Source: Harmothoe impar
Lineage: Eukaryota; Annelida; Polychaeta; Phyllodocida; Polynoidae
Direction: 5' to 3'
DNA length: 64,000 nucleotides
Assembly: GCA_947462335.1 (NCBI GenBank)
Contig: OX381714.1
Coordinates: 56,465,800 to 56,529,799 of the forward strand
Below, in pieces: positions 1-11,790 of the stretch. The notes beneath the pieces were generated by a model. That model was not told the origin of the DNA. It ran no database searches and was given only the letters and a program-made list of their open reading frames with translations. Position 1 is the first letter of the stretch; every line of letters starts with the position of its first letter. The translations under genes were made by a program, and so were the position numbers.

Positions 1-136
1 TCTTATTTACAAACATGATATACTACAAAAGTAGCTATAATTAGGTCTCCTGTGTGGCTTTATGGATTCTCCCAAGTTAGGGGTACAGCGTTGGCTTCTA
101 TGCAAGACATTACAGTCCTATGTAGGCACAGTGTCC

Positions 137-3100
137 CTATAGCCTGGTGTGAAGGTACAGCAGTATAACACTAAGTAGGGTTAGCATGGTACAGCTGCCC
201 CCTCTGGTGCTGGGAGCAGCAGACTCCAGCTGAAGGGCCGTCTTTACACGGATAATGCCGTCATCCTCCACCATGTTGGCGGGGGCGCTGCTGTCTGTGG
301 TTCTGATGGCGTCCATCTGACAGTGCAGCCAGTACTCCCCAATGTTACGCGGGTAACTCCTTGCCACCTGCACAATGGAACATAGAAAATATTTAATTTT
401 AATTGAAAATCATAATTATTAGGGAGTAGCCATTTTAAACAACATGGGGGAGCTGGTGGTGATCTGGCATGACAGGGGTGGGACAGGGAGCGAAAACCAA
501 GACAATCTTGAGAGGGGGGACCCAAAATGATGCTGCAAGCCTGTGCGAAAAGCCTCTGCAACAGTCCACCAACACCCTATTTTAATGAACACTCCCTTAC
601 TCAGATAACGAAAGTCTGATCAAATAGTATTCTTACAACAATTTTCAGGAGTCATTGTTAGTACCTTCCCTAAAGCACTAAGCTGCCCAATAAGTGTCAT
701 GTTGTGCTACAAGCCCTACCTGTAGTTTGCTGTCCGTGTAGCCGTAGTAGACTTGTCCCACAAAGAAGAAGGTCCTCCCGGCGTACTGCGTGATGGCGTC
801 CACTCTGGTCACGTGGTCCGGCAGGTTCCACACAGAGATGGAGCGAGGGTAACCACGCGCTATACGGTTACCAAGGATACGGTAAAACTCTCTGCCTGTC
901 AATTAGATCATGTGAAAATGAATTGAGAAATTAGTTTCAATTAATGCATAGAGGATTCTCATGACATTAGTATCTTGTCTGCCATTTGCATTTCATAAAT
1001 AAGGGTGACTCAACTTAATCATTATATATATATGACTTATCAAGAGGGATAGTATAGTACCCATGCATCATGGCAACAAAAGGGTCGGTGCATTAAAGTA
1101 CTACGCTGCCCTTAAAGGGTTACATGCTAACCTTTGAAGGCGTAGATATTGTTGTTACCACTCCACCTGAAGATGGCGTCTATGTTAGAGGGCAGACCGC
1201 GAATCGCATCCGCGATGAGGAAGGGACCCGTGTTAGAAAACAGACGGAGACCTTGGCGTTTAGTATTGGATACCACAAACACGTACAGCTGTGTGCCCTG
1301 AAAAACAGTCAACTGCAATTAGTGGTGCTGACTAGTGGATATAAATAATCTCTACTTTGGCCGGGCTTTTGTAAATTGTCTAAGTAAAAACTAATATACT
1401 TCAGGTAAATACGTTAAACTGCATAGACAACGCATAATTTCTTCACCATCGGAAACCACCTTTTATTGATTCATGATAAGATAGGACATGAGGATAGTTG
1501 ATATAAGCAAAGTAGGCAATATGGATTTTGTAGTTTTCAGTAATTTTGATTTGTCACTTTTTGCATATCCAGCAGATTTGTTTTTAACCCTTTAAAGGGC
1601 ATTATAGTGCTTTATTGACCCATGCCGTTTTGTTGTTGTGATGCTGAAAGCAGCACTGATAAGCAGCTCACCAGTGCTGCTTTTACACATCATGCCAATT
1701 CTATACCGGTTTGATTTCCAAAAAAAAGGCATGATGACCCCATGCAGTGCTGGTGACTTCCTTACTAGCACTGCATTGGTGCATTATGGCTACAAAATAA
1801 AGTTTAACTTTGAGGCATCATGGATTAAATATGAAGTGTATACTCACAGCAAAGATGTAGAGTTTGGATGAGAACCCAGATGTGAGTGCTATAGCAGCGT
1901 CCACTTTGCTGCTGATCCTAAAGTCGTCCTCAATGGTCCTCGTGTTCACCTTGTTCCTGGTCAGGATGTAGTACTTCTCTCCTGAAACAGGCATAATCAA
2001 GTCATAAATATCATGTCCGAACTATTAAACTGTGATATAGACCTCATCCGCATGAAATAAACTAGGTTCTTGTACTTTACCCCATTTCCTATCATTTCTT
2101 TTTTCCCAAACCATCTCCCCCTATTTGACTTTATGTCTTGTAAATGCACCTTGGGATCATATATTTATGTGCATTTATTTGAAATGAATTGTAAGTTACA
2201 CAAACAAACATAACTTTCTTATTCTCAGGAAATATTTCTCATTTGAAGTAAAATCTTATGTGAGGGACAGATCACATTTTAGAGAAATTATCTTAAGGTA
2301 AATAATCTAGAAAACCTGTTCTTTTCATGGATAACAACAAATATCTTTTGAGAAAAATAAAATTATTGACTTTAATACCTATATAGACTCAAAGTGCAAT
2401 TTATCAAGTCCATCTTCTTGCAAAGGAAAAGATTGTGACTTTAATTCATTAAAATAATATAGATGCTTACCACTGAAGGCAAAGGTGAGGGTGTCCCTGT
2501 AGAGTTGCTTGATGGTGGCCACAGCATCAAACTGGCCACTACAGGCCCCTGTGGGTAGGGTAGGGGTGGTGGTGGACGGGACGGTAGTCGTCACCACGGT
2601 CACTCCCGTAACACCTGTACCACGGGTAGGGGCAGGCGTGGTGGGCTCAGGTTTGGGACCTGGAATGATAAATGCATTATTTTATTATCTGTAGATTTAC
2701 ATTTTCATGGCCTGGAGACACTGGCTGTCAGCTGAGGGCAATTGCAATGTGAAATAGTGAGATCTATTAATCTTTAATCATTTTACCAGCACAATATTGA
2801 TTGTTTTCAAGTTCTTGTTATTTTAATTTCTTTTAAATATGATAGACATAAGGCATTAAATGCTGATGGAATATTAGAGAAAATGTAATGTTAGCAAATT
2901 TAAGGTGTCCATGAATGACTTGCCAGTGGTGCATTCATGCATTATGGTGACCCTACACGAAAATTAGTTGAATTCTAAGCTGAATTCTAGAGAATGAGAT
3001 TAATAAGTGAGCGTACTTACCGTACAGGGACTGGATGGCCATGATGTCGTCAGAGTGCAGTTTGAAGTCGGGCTGGTAGCCGCGGTAGAAGGGAGCCATG

Positions 3101-3179
3101 AGGGCGTCCTTGTTGTCTGAGTGAGACAACCCCAGAGAGTGTCCAAACTCATGCACTGCCACCTGGAACAGGTCGATGC
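137..3179 (-). CDS. Array copy C1: six-exon 3' half of MMP gene (no pro-domain)
   Basis: Exons 3179-3021 (zinc site), 2659-2471 (linker, hemopexin start), 1981-1848, 1297-1132, 895-720 (hemopexin) and 367-137 (tail and stop) are open, in matching phase and flanked by AG and GT. The pro-domain and the first two catalytic exons are absent, so this copy alone cannot make a regulated protease. It has Gly in the PFYRGYQ segment and Ile in the hydrophobic tail. No start codon with a signal peptide is visible upstream. It is either an alternative 3' end for the basal gene or a truncated, possibly silent duplicate. Confidence 0.8.
368..719. other. Intron between hemopexin and tail exons (array, 352 bp; recurs each unit)
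   Basis: AT-rich intron, present in C1-C10 with the same length. The only informative site I note is 393, T in C1, C2 and C5-C8 and C in C3, C4, C9 and C10. Open frames across it are shadows. No other feature seen. Confidence 0.7.
1298..1847. other. Intron between two hemopexin exons (array, 550 bp) with MITE-like remnants
   Basis: Contains a TTAACCCTTTAAAGGG start at about 1584 followed by an AGTGCTTTA segment. This resembles one end of the TTAA/CCCTT inverted-repeat family seen intact at 60530-60692; CCCTTAAAGGGTT at about 1110 resembles another end. The sequence differs from the C10 intron at the same place (53737-54138), which instead carries a 137-bp MITE. Recurs in C2-C9. Confidence 0.55.
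1982..2470. other. Intron between linker exon and next hemopexin exon (array, 489 bp)
   Basis: AT-rich intron clearly alignable to C10's 54273-54946, except that C10 has an extra 170-bp MITE near its middle. The array version is the empty site (AAACTGTGATATAG at about 2027). No gene or RNA seen. Recurs in C2-C9. Confidence 0.65.
2660..3020. other. Intron between zinc-site and linker exons (array, 361 bp)
   Basis: Alignable in part with the start of the C10 intron (55136-55320), including AGACATA and TTAAATGCTG segments. It lacks the 31-bp minisatellite and most of the MITE found in C10, so it is 361 bp against 1227 bp. A short TGCATTCATGCATTATGG tract is probably a remnant of that MITE. Recurs in C2-C9. 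Confidence 0.6.
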
Positions 3180-3461
3180 CTGCAAAAGACAAAGTGTCGG
3201 CTACAATGTCCATAGTCTACTTTACCCACTTTTGTTGGGGTTCTTACTTTTTGATGGATTATGTTAATTTCCTCAATTGACCAAGATCTTGAGATTTCCT
3301 ACTTTTTTATCAACCAGGAAGTGGTAACTCCTAATTGGCATAGATATAGCAATGATTAACATAATGTATAAATAGATAGGGCAAACTATTTGGTTCCACG
3401 TGACTGTATGTGTATGTTGTGCCTCCCTCTGGTGTGAAAGGGCGGAAATAGAATTGCTTAC

Positions 3462-3511
3462 CTTGGTCCTCAGCAGCAAAGGGCCAGGCTGTTTCTGGTA
3501 GGTGGATAAGG
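3462..3511 (-). other. Possible cryptic exon in the array spacer
   Basis: On the minus strand, an acceptor-like ATATAACAG is followed by 50 nt ending in donor GTAAGC. Read in the frame that joins in phase 1 to the zinc-site exon it gives LIHLPETAWPFAAEDQG. It would need an upstream exon ending in phase 2, which no visible exon does, and two stops lie just upstream. It recurs in each unit (plus 5827) but I see no counterpart in C10. Weak. Confidence 0.2.
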
Positions 3512-4310
3512 CTGTTATATTATTAATGAATGTGGGCCATAGGGGCCTTGTCAGGGGGTGGGGAGCAGATTTGTTACATGTTTGGTTATTGCCCAGAGGT
3601 GTGTCTGTTAAGAATGTGGCCCAGCTTGACTTAGATGTTTATTTTTTATTCACTTCTTGATTGTGCGCACGTAATCTACGATCGTCTCGCACGCATTTAC
3701 TAAGACTCTAGGGTGAAAAACAATAGCACAGTGGTGTTCAGGGTGACTCAGGCTTCGCGTGAGTGGTCAAATGTTTGAAATCGGAGGATTTTAAAAATTT
3801 AGTTTATCACGATGTGCGTACGGGCACCTCTAGCAGATTTACTAGTGGTGCCCTCTTAACTCTGACCTGCTGCACCTCTCCGGCAGGCTTTGGTGGTCAC
3901 ATGGCCTTTTTCAGAATTGAAATCGGACCATTATTAAGGACAGCAGAAATTATTCGCTAGCGCCTTTACAATGTGTCCCAGGTGGTATCTGAACATCTGA
4001 GACATCAAAAGGGGAAAAAGAAGATTTATTTGGTAATTTATCATTTAGATGGAAAATATGAGTTACAAACCTATAATTACCACAGCCTTAATGTTAGAGA
4101 TCTATTTAGTTTTATGCATGGCAAAAGCATGCCTTGTCAAACTAGTCGTTTCCCCCGCTTAACTTTGAAGGGCATATGTATTTAAATGAACACATTAAAA
4201 AAAGGTGGACTCTTTTTACTTAGCTCTTTAAGGGTAGCATTAATGCACTACAAGTACCTACGCCTTGTCAGTTCATGGTGGTTCCCACTTGTGTTTTTTT
4301 TTGCCAAGTC

Positions 4311-4456
4311 TATTTTAATCTTTAGCTTTTCAGCTATTTTACATATTTGAAAGAACAAGATGTGTTTTTTATCTGAGGGATACAATCACTTACATCTATT
4401 AATTACCTCATTTTTTTCAAACTTGTAAAATAGCTGAGAAAATGAAGATTTAAATG
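4311..4456. repeat. Foldback element in spacer (recurs in each unit)
   Basis: The left arm TTTAATCTTTAGCTTTTCAG with CTATTTTACA is inverted as TGTAAAATAGCTGAGAAAAT with GAAGATTTAAA on the right, around a short loop. CCTTGTCAGTTCATGGTG occurs just before and just after it as a direct repeat (about 4263 and 4465). Probably a small non-autonomous DNA transposon. Copies at plus 5827 multiples. Confidence 0.65.
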
Positions 4457-4700
4457 GTACGGGAGCCTTGTCAGTTCATGGTGTGTCTGATGGGTACCTC
4501 ACACGTCTTTTGGCTGGAGTGTGATTGATTTGTAGAAAATATATCTGAATTGACACATAACAGTGATATCATTTGATTTTCACATTTATTTCATCATTGG
4601 TATTTACACATATGGACAACGGCATTATTGATATTGGTACAAAAATGTATGCACACGTCTTAGTGTATTTCTAAACTACGAGTATCAATCATCCTATTCG

Positions 4701-5025
4701 CCCTCTTATGATTGCCGTTTCACGCCCTGCTTCAGCCCATTCTGGGGTTGATTGTACGAGGATCCCCTGGATTTTCTCTCCTTGTTAAGTCTATTTCAAA
4801 CTCGATTTTCTCAGCTTTTTTTACGCATTTGTAAAAAAATGAGGATATCTATCAATAGGACAGTCATTTACGCTCATAAACACTCTCCATATTTTTTTAA
4901 TCTTTCAAACAACCGATAAAGCCCAGATAGAAATAGACTTCACAAAGAGGGAAAATCCATGGGAACCTCGTACAAGGAGGTGAAATATTGCGAGAGTTGG
5001 TGCATGAATTGCAACCATAAGAGGG
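4701..5025. repeat. MITE with CCCTCTTATG inverted ends in spacer (recurs in each unit)
   Basis: It starts CCCTCTTATGATTGC and ends GCAACCATAAGAGGG, an imperfect inverted repeat of about 15 bp, 325 bp apart. The inside is itself partly palindromic (AAGTCTATTTC against GAAATAGACTT). I could not define a target duplication. The CATAAGAGGG end motif recurs inside the neighbouring 350-bp direct repeats. Confidence 0.6.
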
Positions 5026-5260
5026 TCTATAGGAAATGTTGTATACAGCCTCCAGAGGTTGTCATTTAGCACACAGCTTATGCCTGTTCCAGAGTCGAGT
5101 GTGCCAGGTTCTCAGTGTTATGTACCTTCGGCCAAGTCTATTTCAATCCTTATTTTTCAGCTAATGTTAACCTAAAACTGCATGAGAATGCATCTAGACT
5201 CTGTATGCCTTGAGTGTATGCCTATGTGTATGGGCTCAGGTGCGTAGCTTAAATAGCTGC

Positions 5261-5905
5261 GAAAATGGAGAATTAATTAGACTTGGCAAAGAGAGTAAAC
5301 GCTGGCAACCTGGCACAAAGAGGTGCATGAACTGTAACCATAAGAGGGTGTGTGACACCACACTAGCTCGGTAGCCCACTTATGATAGGCTTATCCCTAA
5401 CATTGAAATGCAAACATCCTGGTATTTCTATATATACAGATTGTATCATAAGGTGATGGTCTGTTAATCCTGCCTTCTATTTACAAACATGATATACTAC
5501 AAAAGTAGCTATAATTAGGTCTCCTGTGTGGCTTTATGGATTCTCCCAAGTTCAAAATCACTTACATCCATTAATTACCTCCTTCACCTTCAAACATGTT
5601 AAATGACTGAGAAAATGGAGAATTAAATAGACTTGGCAAAGAGAGTAAACGCTGGCAACCTGGCACAAAGAGGTGCATGAACTGTAACCATAAGAGGGTG
5701 TGTGACACCACACTAATTCGGTAGCCCACTTATGATAGGCTTATCCCTAACATTGAAATAAAAAGATCCTGGTATTTCTATATATATACAGATTGTATCA
5801 TAAGGTGATGGTCTGTTAATCCCACCTTCTTATTTACAAACATGATATACTACAAAAGTAGCTATAATTAGGTCTCCTGTGTGGCTTTATGGATTCTCCC
5901 AAGTT
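5261..5905. repeat. Twofold direct repeat (about 350-bp period) at the start of each unit
   Basis: 5261-5552 and 5611-5905 are near-identical blocks beginning GAAAATGGAGAATTAA and ending GATTCTCCCAAGTT, with a few substitutions (AATTAG/AATAG, GCTCGG/TTCGG, TGCAAAC/AAAAAGA). The pair recurs at 11088, 16915, 22742, 28569, 34396, 40223, 46050 and 51873; 1-78 is the tail of another second block. It sits just downstream of each terminal exon, where a transcript end would be expected. Confidence 0.85.
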
Positions 5906-5963
5906 AGGGGTACAGCGTTGGCTTCTATGCAAGACATTACAGTCCTATGTAGGCACAGTGTCC

Positions 5964-8900
5964 CTATAGCCTGGTGTGAAGGTACAGCAGTACAACACTA
6001 AGTAGGGTTAGCATGGTACAGCTGCCCCCTCTGGTGCTGGGAGCAGCAGACTCCAGCTGAAGGGCCGTCTTTACACGGATAATGCCGTCATCCTCCACCA
6101 TGTTGGCGGGGGCGCTGCTGTCTGTGGTTCTGATGGCGTCCATCTGACAGTGCAGCCAGTACTCCCCAATGTTACGCGGGTAACTCCTTGCCACCTGCAC
6201 AATGGAACATAGAAAATATTTAATTTTAATTGAAAATCATAATTATTAGGGAGTAGCCATTTTAAACAACATGGGGGAGCTGGTGGTGATCTGGCATGAC
6301 AGGGGTGGGACAGGGAGCGAAAACCAAGACAATCTTGAGAGGGGGGACCCAAAATGATGCTGCAAGCCTGTGCGAAAAGCCTCTGCAACAGTCCACCAAC
6401 ACCCTATTTTAATGAACACTCCCTTACTCAGATAACGAAAGTCTGATCAAATAGTATTCTTACAACAATTTTCAGGAGTCATTGTTAGTACCTTCCCTAA
6501 AGCACTAAGCTGCCCAATAAGTGTCATGTTGTGCTACAAGCCCTACCTGTAGTTTGCTGTCCGTGTAGCCGTAGTAGACTTGTCCCACAAAGAAGAAGGT
6601 CCTCCCGGCGTACTGCGTGATGGCGTCCACTCTGGTCACGTGGTCCGGCAGGTTCCACACAGAGATGGAGCGAGGGTAACCACGCGCTATACGGTTACCA
6701 AGGATACGGTAAAACTCTCTGCCTGTCAATTAGATCATGTGAAAATGAATTGAGAAATTAGTTTCAATTAATGCATAGAGGATTCTCATGACATTAGTAT
6801 CTTGTCTGCCATTTGCATTTCATAAATAAGGGTGACTCAACTTAATCATTATATATATATGACTTATCAAGAGGGATAGTATAGTACCCATGCATCATGG
6901 CAACAAAAGGGTCGGTGCATTAAAGTACTACGCTGCCCTTAAAGGGTTACATGCTAACCTTTGAAGGCGTAGATATTGTTGTTACCACTCCACCTGAAGA
7001 TGGCGTCTATGTTAGAGGGCAGACCGCGAATCGCATCCGCGATGAGGAAGGGACCCGTGTTAGAAAACAGACGGAGACCTTGGCGTTTAGTATTGGATAC
7101 CACAAACACGTACAGCTGTGTGCCCTGAAAAACAGTCAACTGCAATTAGTGGTGCTGACTAGTGGATATAAATAATCTCTACTTTGGCCGGGCTTTTGTA
7201 AATTGTCTAAGTAAAAACTAATATACTTCAGGTAAATACGTTAAACTGCATAGACAACGCATAATTTCTTCACCATCGGAAACCACCTTTTATTGATTCA
7301 TGATAAGATAGGACATGAGGATAGTTGATATAAGCAAAGTAGGCAATATGGATTTTGTAGTTTTCAGTAATTTTGATTTGTCACTTTTTGCATATCCAGC
7401 AGATTTGTTTTTAACCCTTTAAAGGGCATTATAGTGCTTTATTGACCCATGCCGTTTTGTTGTTGTGATGCTGAAAGCAGCACTGATAAGCAGCTCACCA
7501 GTGCTGCTTTTACACATCATGCCAATTCTATACCGGTTTGATTTCCAAAAAAAAGGCATGATGACCCCATGCAGTGCTGGTGACTTCCTTACTAGCACTG
7601 CATTGGTGCATTATGGCTACAAAATAAAGTTTAACTTTGAGGCATCATGGATTAAATATGAAGTGTATACTCACAGCAAAGATGTAGAGTTTGGATGAGA
7701 ACCCAGATGTGAGTGCTATAGCAGCGTCCACTTTGCTGCTGATCCTAAAGTCGTCCTCAATGGTCCTCGTGTTCACCTTGTTCCTGGTCAGGATGTAGTA
7801 CTTCTCTCCTGAAACAGGCATAATCAAGTCATAAATATCATGTCCGAACTATTAAACTGTGATATAGACCTCATCCGCATGAAATAAACTAGGTTCTTGT
7901 ACTTTACCCCATTTCCTATCATTTCTTTTTTCCCAAACCATCTCCCCCTATTTGACTTTATGTCTTGTAAATGCACCTTGGGATCATATATTTATGTGCA
8001 TTTATTTGAAATGAATTGTAAGTTACACAAACAAACATAACTTTCTTATTCTCAGGAAATATTTCTCATTTGAAGTAAAATCTTATGTGAGGGACAGATC
8101 ACATTTTAGAGAAATTATCTTAAGGTAAATAATCTAGAAAACCTGTTCTTTTCATGGATAACAACAAATATCTTTTGAGAAAAATAAAATTATTGACTTT
8201 AATACCTATATAGACTCAAAGTGCAATTTATCAAGTCCATCTTCTTGCAAAGGAAAAGATTGTGACTTTAATTCATTAAAATAATATAGATGCTTACCAC
8301 TGAAGGCAAAGGTGAGGGTGTCCCTGTAGAGTTGCTTGATGGTGGCCACAGCATCAAACTGGCCACTACAGGCCCCTGTGGGTAGGGTAGGGGTGGTGGT
8401 GGACGGGACGGTAGTCGTCACCACGGTCACTCCCGTAACACCTGTACCACGGGTAGGGGCAGGCGTGGTGGGCTCAGGTTTGGGACCTGGAATGATAAAT
8501 GCATTATTTTATTATCTGTAGATTTACATTTTCATGGCCTGGAGACACTGGCTGTCAGCTGAGGGCAATTGCAATGTGAAATAGTGAGATCTATTAATCT
8601 TTAATCATTTTACCAGCACAATATTGATTGTTTTCAAGTTCTTGTTATTTTAATTTCTTTTAAATATGATAGACATAAGGCATTAAATGCTGATGGAATA
8701 TTAGAGAAAATGTAATGTTAGCAAATTTAAGGTGTCCATGAATGACTTGCCAGTGGTGCATTCATGCATTATGGTGACCCTACACGAAAATTAGTTGAAT
8801 TCTAAGCTGAATTCTAGAGAATGAGATTAATAAGTGAGCGTACTTACCGTACAGGGACTGGATGGCCATGATGTCGTCAGAGTGCAGTTTGAAGTCGGGC

Positions 8901-9006
8901 TGGTAGCCGCGGTAGAAGGGAGCCATGAGGGCGTCCTTGTTGTCTGAGTGAGACAACCCCAGAGAGTGTCCAAACTCATGCACTGCCACCTGGAACAGGT
9001 CGATGC
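5964..9006 (-). CDS. Array copy C2: six-exon 3' half of MMP gene
   Basis: Exons 9006-8848, 8486-8298, 7808-7675, 7124-6959, 6722-6547 and 6194-5964, all open with intact splice sites. It carries Val instead of Ile in the C-terminal hydrophobic run (LLSVVLLYL) and Gly in PFYRGYQ. The zinc motif, both hemopexin cysteines and the stop are intact. The spacer to C3's terminal exon is 2784 bp. Confidence 0.8.
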
Positions 9007-11790
9007 CTGCAAAAGACAAAGTGTCGGCTACAATGTCCATAGTCTACTTTACCCACTTTTGTTGGGGTTCTTACTTTTTGATGGATTATGTTAATTTCCT
9101 CAATTGACCAAGATCTTGAGATTTCCTACTTTTTTATCAACCAGGAAGTGGTAACTCCTAATTGGCATAGATATAGCAATGATTAACATAATGTATAAAT
9201 AGATAGGGCAAACTATTTGGTTCCACGTGACTGTATGTGTATGTTGTGCCTCCCTCTGGTGTGAAAGGGCGGAAATAGAATTGCTTACCTTGGTCCTCAG
9301 CAGCAAAGGGCCAGGCTGTTTCTGGTAGGTGGATAAGGCTGTTATATTATTAATGAATGTGGGCCATAGGGGCCTTGTCAGGGGGTGGGGAGCAGATTTG
9401 TTACATGTTTGGTTATTGCCCAGAGGTGTGTCTGTTAAGAATGTGGCCCAGCTTGACTTAGATGTTTATTTTTTATTCACTTCTTGATTGTGCGCACGTA
9501 ATCTACGATCGTCTCGCACGCATTTACTAAGACTCTAGGGTGAAAAACAATAGCACAGTGGTGTTCAGGGTGACTCAGGCTTCGCGTGAGTGGTCAAATG
9601 TTTGAAATCGGAGGATTTTAAAAATTTAGTTTATCACGATGTGCGTACGGGCACCTCTAGCAGATTTACTAGTGGTGCCCTCTTAACTCTGACCTGCTGC
9701 ACCTCTCCGGCAGGCTTTGGTGGTCACATGGCCTTTTTCAGAATTGAAATCGGACCATTATTAAGGACAGCAGAAATTATTCGCTAGCGCCTTTACAATG
9801 TGTCCCAGGTGGTATCTGAACATCTGAGACATCAAAAGGGGAAAAAGAAGATTTATTTGGTAATTTATCATTTAGATGGAAAATATGAGTTACAAACCTA
9901 TAATTACCACAGCCTTAATGTTAGAGATCTATTTAGTTTTATGCATGGCAAAAGCATGCCTTGTCAAACTAGTCGTTTCCCCCGCTTAACTTTGAAGGGC
10001 ATATGTATTTAAATGAACACATTAAAAAAAGGTGGACTCTTTTTACTTAGCTCTTTAAGGGTAGCATTAATGCACTACAAGTACCTACGCCTTGTCAGTT
10101 CATGGTGGTTCCCACTTGTGTTTTTTTTTGCCAAGTCTATTTTAATCTTTAGCTTTTCAGCTATTTTACATATTTGAAAGAACAAGATGTGTTTTTTATC
10201 TGAGGGATACAATCACTTACATCTATTAATTACCTCATTTTTTTCAAACTTGTAAAATAGCTGAGAAAATGAAGATTTAAATGGTACGGGAGCCTTGTCA
10301 GTTCATGGTGTGTCTGATGGGTACCTCACACGTCTTTTGGCTGGAGTGTGATTGATTTGTAGAAAATATATCTGAATTGACACATAACAGTGATATCATT
10401 TGATTTTCACATTTATTTCATCATTGGTATTTACACATATGGACAACGGCATTATTGATATTGGTACAAAAATGTATGCACACGTCTTAGTGTATTTCTA
10501 AACTACGAGTATCAATCATCCTATTCGCCCTCTTATGATTGCCGTTTCACGCCCTGCTTCAGCCCATTCTGGGGTTGATTGTACGAGGATCCCCTGGATT
10601 TTCTCTCCTTGTTAAGTCTATTTCAAACTCGATTTTCTCAGCTTTTTTTACGCATTTGTAAAAAAATGAGGATATCTATCAATAGGACAGTCATTTACGC
10701 TCATAAACACTCTCCATATTTTTTTAATCTTTCAAACAACCGATAAAGCCCAGATAGAAATAGACTTCACAAAGAGGGAAAATCCATGGGAACCTCGTAC
10801 AAGGAGGTGAAATATTGCGAGAGTTGGTGCATGAATTGCAACCATAAGAGGGTCTATAGGAAATGTTGTATACAGCCTCCAGAGGTTGTCATTTAGCACA
10901 CAGCTTATGCCTGTTCCAGAGTCGAGTGTGCCAGGTTCTCAGTGTTATGTACCTTCGGCCAAGTCTATTTCAATCCTTATTTTTCAGCTAATGTTAACCT
11001 AAAACTGCATGAGAATGCATCTAGACTCTGTATGCCTTGAGTGTATGCCTATGTGTATGGGCTCAGGTGCGTAGCTTAAATAGCTGCGAAAATGGAGAAT
11101 TAATTAGACTTGGCAAAGAGAGTAAACGCTGGCAACCTGGCACAAAGAGGTGCATGAACTGTAACCATAAGAGGGTGTGTGACACCACACTAGCTCGGTA
11201 GCCCACTTATGATAGGCTTATCCCTAACATTGAAATGCAAACATCCTGGTATTTCTATATATACAGATTGTATCATAAGGTGATGGTCTGTTAATCCTGC
11301 CTTCTATTTACAAACATGATATACTACAAAAGTAGCTATAATTAGGTCTCCTGTGTGGCTTTATGGATTCTCCCAAGTTCAAAATCACTTACATCCATTA
11401 ATTACCTCCTTCACCTTCAAACATGTTAAATGACTGAGAAAATGGAGAATTAAATAGACTTGGCAAAGAGAGTAAACGCTGGCAACCTGGCACAAAGAGG
11501 TGCATGAACTGTAACCATAAGAGGGTGTGTGACACCACACTAATTCGGTAGCCCACTTATGATAGGCTTATCCCTAACATTGAAATAAAAAGATCCTGGT
11601 ATTTCTATATATATACAGATTGTATCATAAGGTGATGGTCTGTTAATCCCACCTTCTTATTTACAAACATGATATACTACAAAAGTAGCTATAATTAGGT
11701 CTCCTGTGTGGCTTTATGGATTCTCCCAAGTTAGGGGTACAGCGTTGGCTTCTATGCAAGACATTACAGTCCTATGTAGGCACAGTGTCC

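Larger units (their letters stand above)
3180..5963. other. Spacer between array copies (2784 bp; recurs after every copy)
   Basis: The part next to the zinc-site exon (3180 to about 3400) is homologous to the intron upstream of that exon in C10. The rest is AT-rich, carries foldback elements (4311-4456, 4701-5025) and a twofold direct repeat (5261-5905). I see no pro-domain or catalytic exon, no signal peptide and no convincing promoter. A GT-flanked 50-nt segment at 3462-3511 is the only exon-like sequence. Short plus-strand frames at 3763-3960 and 3973-4185 look accidental. Confidence 0.6.

Noticed and set aside
244..561. 105-codon minus-strand frame in the terminal intron
   Set aside because: It overlaps the terminal exon in another frame and runs through intron. 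Its composition looks like shadow coding, and it persists only because the units are nearly identical.
1638..1871. Plus-strand 77-codon open frame, repeated in every unit
   Set aside because: It overlaps an intron and the end of a hemopexin exon on the opposite strand. It has no recognisable motif and is not preserved in C10.
2509..2694. Val/Gly-rich plus-strand frame opposite the linker exon
   Set aside because: It is the antisense shadow of the Thr/Pro linker codons.
3365..3380. TATAAATAG motif as a unit promoter
   Set aside because: It reads on the plus strand, opposite to the gene, in AT-rich spacer, with no downstream plus-strand gene.
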